Part shown: in pieces, positions 5,021-8,355 of the stretch
How the letters are laid out: each line of letters opens with the position of its first letter
Numbering within the stretch: position 1 is the first letter of the stretch
Assembly (NCBI GenBank): GCA_013696525.1
Contig: JACCYK010000618.1
Location: 1 to 8,355 of the forward strand
Length of the DNA stretch: 8,355 nucleotides
Direction: 5' to 3'
From: Chloroflexia bacterium
Lineage (GTDB): Bacteria > Chloroflexota > Chloroflexia > Thermomicrobiales > UBA6265
Notes under the pieces: model-generated
The model's database searches: none
Seen by the model: only the letters and a program-made list of their open reading frames with translations
What the model was told of the DNA's origin: nothing
Made by a program: the position numbers and the translations under genes

Positions 5021-6016
5021 ATGTCGAGCCCATCGACCGCCATTGAGCCCGCCGCGCTCGACCGCGAACAACTGCTGACGATGTACGAGCGGATGGTCGA
5101 AATCCGGACCTTTGAAGATCTCGCCGGCAAGAACTTCGCGGCCGGCCTCGTCCCCGGCTTCGTCCATCTCTATGCCGGGGAGGAAGCGGTGGCGGTCGGC
5201 GTCTGCGCCCACCTGACCGACCGGGACTACATTACGTCCACCCACCGTGGTCATGGCCATTGCATCGCCAAGGGCGTGGACATCCCCGGCATGGTGGCGG
5301 AGCTGATGGGCAAATCGACCGGCGTCTGCAAGGGCAAAGGCGGCTCGATGCATATCGCCGACGTCGAAAAAGGCATGCTGGGCGCCAATGGGATCGTCGG
5401 CGGCGGCATCCCCCTCGCCTGCGGCGCCGCCCTCACCGCCAAGACGCTGGGCACCGGCGGCGTCGCCGTCTGCTTCTTCGGCGATGGCGCGTCGAACCAG
5501 GGTACCTTCCACGAGGGGCTCAACCTGGCCGCGATCTGGAAGTTGCCGGTGGTCTTCGTCTGCGAGAACAACGGCTACGCCGAGTCCACCCCGGTTGGCT
5601 ACCACTGCGCCGCCAGCGACATCGCCAACCGGGCCAGCGCCTACGAGATCCCCGGCGTCGTGGTCGATGGCTTCGATCTCTTTGCCGTCCACGAAACCGC
5701 GGCGGAGGCAATTGGCCGCGCCCGCCGGGGCGACGGGCCGACCCTGATCGAGGCGAAGACGTATCGTTATTATGGGCACTTCCAGGGCGACATGATTACC
5801 TATCGGACCGAAGAGGAGTTGAACCGCTATCGCCAGCGCGATCCCATCGTCGCCGTCAAGGGGTACCTCCTCGCCCACGGCCTAGCCGACGAGGCGGGTA
5901 TCGACGCGATCGACGCCCGCGTGACCGAGAAGCTGGATGCCGCCTGGGTTGCGGCCAAGGCCGCCGCGTTCCCCGCGGTTGAGGAAACGCTGACCGACGT
6001 CTACGTCACCTACTGA
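5021..6016 (+). CDS. acoA: Thiamine diphosphate-dependent dehydrogenase E1 alpha subunit (acetoin/pyruvate type)
   Basis: The 331-aa protein is the alpha chain of an alpha2beta2 E1 component. It binds thiamine diphosphate and, with E1 beta, cleaves acetoin or decarboxylates a 2-oxoacid before reductive acylation of the E2 lipoyl group. Visible motifs are STHRGHGH (73-80, active-site histidines), GKGGSMHIAD (105-114), GANGIVGGGIPLACGAAL (121-138), and the ThDP/Mg site from GDGASNQG (154-161) to CENNGY (181-186). The loop TYRYYGHFQGD (247-257) followed by YRTEEEL resembles AcoA proteins and lacks the regulatory serine of mitochondrial pyruvate E1. Length is normal for bacterial acetoin dehydrogenase alpha. 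It is the first gene after a good promoter and is 29 bp from E1 beta. The AcoC-like E2 downstream favours acetoin, but pyruvate or a branched-chain 2-oxoacid cannot be excluded; treat the symbol as a proposal. Confidence 0.9.
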   Translation: MSSPSTAIEPAALDREQLLTMYERMVEIRTFEDLAGKNFAAGLVPGFVHLYAGEEAVAVGVCAHLTDRDYITSTHRGHGHCIAKGVDIPGMVAELMGKSTGVCKGKGGSMHIADVEKGMLGANGIVGGGIPLACGAALTAKTLGTGGVAVCFFGDGASNQGTFHEGLNLAAIWKLPVVFVCENNGYAESTPVGYHCAASDIANRASAYEIPGVVVDGFDLFAVHETAAEAIGRARRGDGPTLIEAKTYRYYGHFQGDMITYRTEEELNRYRQRDPIVAVKGYLLAHGLADEAGIDAIDARVTEKLDAAWVAAKAAAFPAVEETLTDVYVTY

Positions 6017-6033
6017 GGCGCCGCTCCCCGGTT

Positions 6034-6039
6034 GGAGGT
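6034..6039 (+). promoter_or_regulatory. Shine-Dalgarno for E1 beta
   Basis: GGAGGT stands 6 nt before ATG 6046 in the 29-bp gap after E1 alpha. It supports independent re-initiation within one transcript. Confidence 0.75.
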
Positions 6040-6045
6040 AGAACA

Positions 6046-7071
6046 ATGGTAACGGCAACCGCGACCCGGCAATTGACCTATGGCCAGGCCGTGACGGAAG
6101 CGTTGCGAATCGCGATGCGCGAGGACCCGACCGTGATCCTGATGGGGGAGGACATCGCGGGCGGGGCAATGGTGGACCATCTGGTCAACGACGACGCCTG
6201 GGGCGGGCCGATGGGCGTCACCAAGGGCCTGGTCCAAGAGTTCGGCCGCGATCGCGTCCTCGATACCCCGATCACCGAAGCCGGCTTCATCGGCGCCGCC
6301 GTCGGCGCCGCCGCGACCGGCCTGCGGCCGGTGGCGGAGCTGATGTTTGTCGACTTCTTTGGCTGCTGCATGGACCAGATCTTCGATCAAGGGGCCAAGT
6401 TGCGCTACATGTTCGGCGGCAAGGCCAGGTGCCCGGTGGTGATTCGAACCCAAATCGGGGCCGGCGTCAGCGCCGCCGGCCAGCACTCCGGCTGCCACTA
6501 CTCCGTCTTCACCCATATGCCGGGGATCAAAGCGGTCATTCCTTCAACCCCGGCCGACGCCAAGGGCTTACTCCTGAGCGCGATCCGGGACGATGACCTG
6601 GTCATGTTCTTCGAGAATAAAGTCCTCTACGGCATGAAAGGCGAGGTTCCAGAGGGGGATGAAGGCATCCCCTTCGGCGTCGCCGACATCAAACGGGATG
6701 GCGACGACGTGACCGTCGTTGCCATCTCGCGAATGGTGACGCAATCGTTGCTTGCCGCCGAGCAACTCGCGGCCGAGGGCATCGAGGTTGAAGTGATCGA
6801 CCCGCGGACCCTGTCGCCGCTCGACGAGGAGACGATCCTCACCTCCGTGGCCAAGACGCACCGGCTCGTGGTCGTGGACGAGGACAACCCGCGCTGTAGC
6901 GCCGCCACCGACATCGCCGCCTTGGTCGCCGACAAAGGGTTCGACTTTCTCGATGCGCCGATCAAGCTGGTCACCGCCCCCCACACGCCGGTCCCGTTCA
7001 GCCCTCCCCTGGAGGCCGCCTACGTGCCCAGCCCGGAACGCATCGCGGAGACAGTTCGCCAGATCATGTAA
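6046..7071 (+). CDS. acoB: Thiamine diphosphate-dependent dehydrogenase E1 beta subunit
   Basis: The 341-aa beta chain completes the E1 active site and contacts E2. The N-terminal pyrimidine-binding domain has TYGQAVTEAL (11-20), MGEDIAGGAM (33-42), DTPITEAGFIGAAVGAA (73-89), with E78 as the conserved glutamate that activates the cofactor, and ELMFVDFF (98-105). GQHSGCHYSVFTHMPG (145-160) corresponds to the QHS...HxPG segment, with H147 near the active site. The C-terminal transketolase domain runs from about 205 and includes VTVVAISRMV, EVIDPRTLSPLD (249-260), VVVDED (275-280) and a VTAPHTPVPFSPPLE end. No catalytic loss is seen. The gene follows E1 alpha closely and precedes E2 by 28 bp, the usual alpha-beta-E2 order. 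The symbol rests on context; pyruvate dehydrogenase beta (pdhB-like) is the main alternative. Confidence 0.91.
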   Translation: MVTATATRQLTYGQAVTEALRIAMREDPTVILMGEDIAGGAMVDHLVNDDAWGGPMGVTKGLVQEFGRDRVLDTPITEAGFIGAAVGAAATGLRPVAELMFVDFFGCCMDQIFDQGAKLRYMFGGKARCPVVIRTQIGAGVSAAGQHSGCHYSVFTHMPGIKAVIPSTPADAKGLLLSAIRDDDLVMFFENKVLYGMKGEVPEGDEGIPFGVADIKRDGDDVTVVAISRMVTQSLLAAEQLAAEGIEVEVIDPRTLSPLDEETILTSVAKTHRLVVVDEDNPRCSAATDIAALVADKGFDFLDAPIKLVTAPHTPVPFSPPLEAAYVPSPERIAETVRQIM

Positions 7072-7087
7072 TTGTTGATTCGAAGCC

Positions 7088-7092
7088 GGGAG
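7088..7092 (+). promoter_or_regulatory. Shine-Dalgarno deciding the E2 start
   Basis: GGGAG stands 7 nt before ATG 7100. The start also gives the canonical lipoyl-domain opening MPTVVTMPKWGLTM, so it is preferred over the internal ATGs at 7118 and 7139. Confidence 0.65.
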
Positions 7093-7099
7093 CGAGCCG

Positions 7100-8355
7100 A
7101 TGCCAACCGTGGTCACAATGCCGAAATGGGGCCTGACGATGACGGCGGGAACCGTCACCAACTGGCTCGCCGACGAGGGCGATACCGTTGCCGCCGGGGC
7201 TCCGATCCTCACGGTCGAGACCGAGAAGGCGGTCGACGATGTCGAGGCGCCGGCGGCGGGCGTGCTGCGCAAAATTGTCGCCGCCGCCGGCAGCGAGGTG
7301 CCGGTGATGGGAGCGGTGGCGGTCATCACGGCCGCCGGTGAGACGCTGAGCGACGATGAGCTGGCCGCGCTGCTCGCCACCGCCGGTCCGGTCGTCGCGG
7401 CGCCGGGAAGTATCGTGGCGGCGCCGGCCAAGCGCGACGCCCGGCCCGCTACCCGCGATTCCACTGGCCGCGTCAATGCCTCGCCCGCCGCTCGCAAGCT
7501 GGCCGCTCAACTCAATGTCGATCTGGAAACGGTGACGGCCACCGGTCCCGGCGGCAGGATTACCAGCGACGACGTGGAACGGGCCGCGATCGCCGTGGCT
7601 CAAACCGCGGCGGCGCCCCGGACGCGGGTCGTGGCCCTGGCCGACGGGCGGCGGGTCGCCACCTTGATCGCGGGGCCAACGAACAGCAACCCGCCCCTGG
7701 TCTTCCTCCACGGCCTCGGCGGTTCCCTGACCACCTGGACGAACCTGCTCCCCGCCTTCGCCGATCGCTACCGGGTGATTGCCGTTGATCTCCCCGGCCA
7801 TGGCGGCAGCGACAAGCCGGAGCCCGCGACGACCGACTACTCACTCTCCGGTCTGGCGGCGGCGGTCTGCGCCGTGATCGAGAATCAAGCGCTCGCCCCG
7901 GCCGTCCTGATCGGGCATTCCCTTGGCGGCGCGGTCGCCCTCCAGATCGCGCTGGACCGGCCAAAGCTGGTGCGCGGCCTAGTGCTGATCGACAGCGCCG
8001 GGCTCGGTCCGGAGATCAGCCCGGAGTTGCTTGACCGATTCGAGGCGGAGCCGAGCCGGGAGGAAACCAAACGCCTCCTCGAGCTCTTCTTCGTGGACCA
8101 GCGCCTGGTCCTCGACCGCGGGGTTGACGAGATGCACCAAGCCCGGACCAGCGATGGTGCGGACGCGGCCATGAAAGCGATCACCGCCGCCGCCTTCAGC
8201 CGCGACGGCCAACGGATCAACCTGGAATCGCGCCTGGCCGAGATTAACCGTCCGGCGCACATCATCTGGGGCGAGCACGACCGGGTGATTCCGCTCCACC
8301 ACGCTGGCAACGCCGCAACCGCGATCCCGGGCGCCTGGCTGGACGTGATCGAAGG
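7100..8355 (+). CDS. acoC: E2 dihydrolipoyl acyltransferase-like fusion: lipoyl domain, subunit-binding domain, alpha/beta hydrolase (3' truncated)
   Basis: The frame is open to the window end (418 complete codons, no stop). Residues 1-78 form a lipoyl domain with the lipoylated lysine K43 in VETEKAVDDVEAP. An Ala/Pro-rich linker leads to a peripheral-subunit-binding domain (125-161: NASPAARKLAAQLNV, then TGPGGRITSDDVE), which docks E1 or E3. A second linker leads to an alpha/beta-hydrolase domain from about 175: oxyanion FLHGLGG (202-208), VDLPGHGGSD (229-238), nucleophile elbow GHSLGG (272-277, S274), and acid D394 in WGEHDRVIP. The catalytic His should lie just past the window. The HxxxDG chloramphenicol-acetyltransferase-type domain of ordinary E2 is absent from the visible part. 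This resembles AcoC of acetoin dehydrogenase, where a hydrolase fold replaces the acyltransferase; the extra subunit-binding domain makes it longer than the roughly 370-aa AcoC I know. It is third in the operon. Confidence 0.88.
   Translation, partial: MPTVVTMPKWGLTMTAGTVTNWLADEGDTVAAGAPILTVETEKAVDDVEAPAAGVLRKIVAAAGSEVPVMGAVAVITAAGETLSDDELAALLATAGPVVAAPGSIVAAPAKRDARPATRDSTGRVNASPAARKLAAQLNVDLETVTATGPGGRITSDDVERAAIAVAQTAAAPRTRVVALADGRRVATLIAGPTNSNPPLVFLHGLGGSLTTWTNLLPAFADRYRVIAVDLPGHGGSDKPEPATTDYSLSGLAAAVCAVIENQALAPAVLIGHSLGGAVALQIALDRPKLVRGLVLIDSAGLGPEISPELLDRFEAEPSREETKRLLELFFVDQRLVLDRGVDEMHQARTSDGADAAMKAITAAAFSRDGQRINLESRLAEINRPAHIIWGEHDRVIPLHHAGNAATAIPGAWLDVIE

Noticed and set aside
4826..5878. 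350-codon open frame on the - strand opposite E1 alpha
   Set aside because: It is antisense to E1 alpha, which carries all thiamine diphosphate motifs. The product is an Ala/Gly/Asp/Val shadow and also runs through the promoter region.
6568..7801. Long Ser/Ala/Thr- and Gly/Arg-rich minus-strand frames opposite E1 beta and E2
   Set aside because: Codon-position shadows of GC-rich genes; no ribosome-binding site or family motif.

Overview
The window is dense, GC-rich bacterial DNA. Genes lie close together, start codons are ATG or GTG, and Shine-Dalgarno sequences are strong. There is no plasmid, phage, transposon, CRISPR, tRNA or rRNA signal. The mix of genes, the GC-rich coding style and the divergent ribose-phosphate pyrophosphokinase fit a free-living high-GC bacterium. 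A Chloroflexota (Thermomicrobia/Sphaerobacter-like) source is my best guess, but it is an inference from overall impression, not proof.

Layout. (1) Positions 1-1418, + strand: the 3' two-thirds of a class I/II PLP aminotransferase, overlapped by 4 nt (GTGA) by a haloacid-dehalogenase-superfamily hydrolase. (2) Positions 1437-3810, - strand: an apparent operon read as an unrecognised acidic 144-aa protein, then RNase III (rnc), then ribose-phosphate pyrophosphokinase (prs). It has a perfect TATAAT -10 box and a leader that can fold into alternative hairpins. (3) Positions 3970-4710, - strand: a secreted NodB/polysaccharide-deacetylase-like protein that has lost most catalytic motifs. (4) Positions 4711-5020: a 310-bp divergent regulatory region with a good sigma-70-type promoter facing right and a cluster of related short repeats. 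(5) Positions 5021-8355, + strand: an acetoin/2-oxoacid dehydrogenase operon of E1 alpha, E1 beta and an E2 that runs off the window. The E2 joins a lipoyl domain, a peripheral-subunit-binding domain and an alpha/beta-hydrolase domain.

How they work together. The right-hand operon encodes a thiamine-diphosphate-dependent dehydrogenase complex. E1 alpha and beta decarboxylate or cleave the substrate and load an acyl group on the E2 lipoyl lysine, and E2 passes it to CoA. The alpha/beta-hydrolase fold in place of the normal catalytic acyltransferase domain points to an AcoC-like, acetoin-cleaving complex; E3 is not in the window. The rnc-prs operon pairs RNA processing with PRPP supply and looks like housekeeping.

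I do not see a clear undescribed multi-gene system. The points most worth a second look are the degenerate NodB protein, the RNase III with Gly at a metal-ligand position, the lipoyl-PSBD-hydrolase E2, and the structured leader of the rnc operon.
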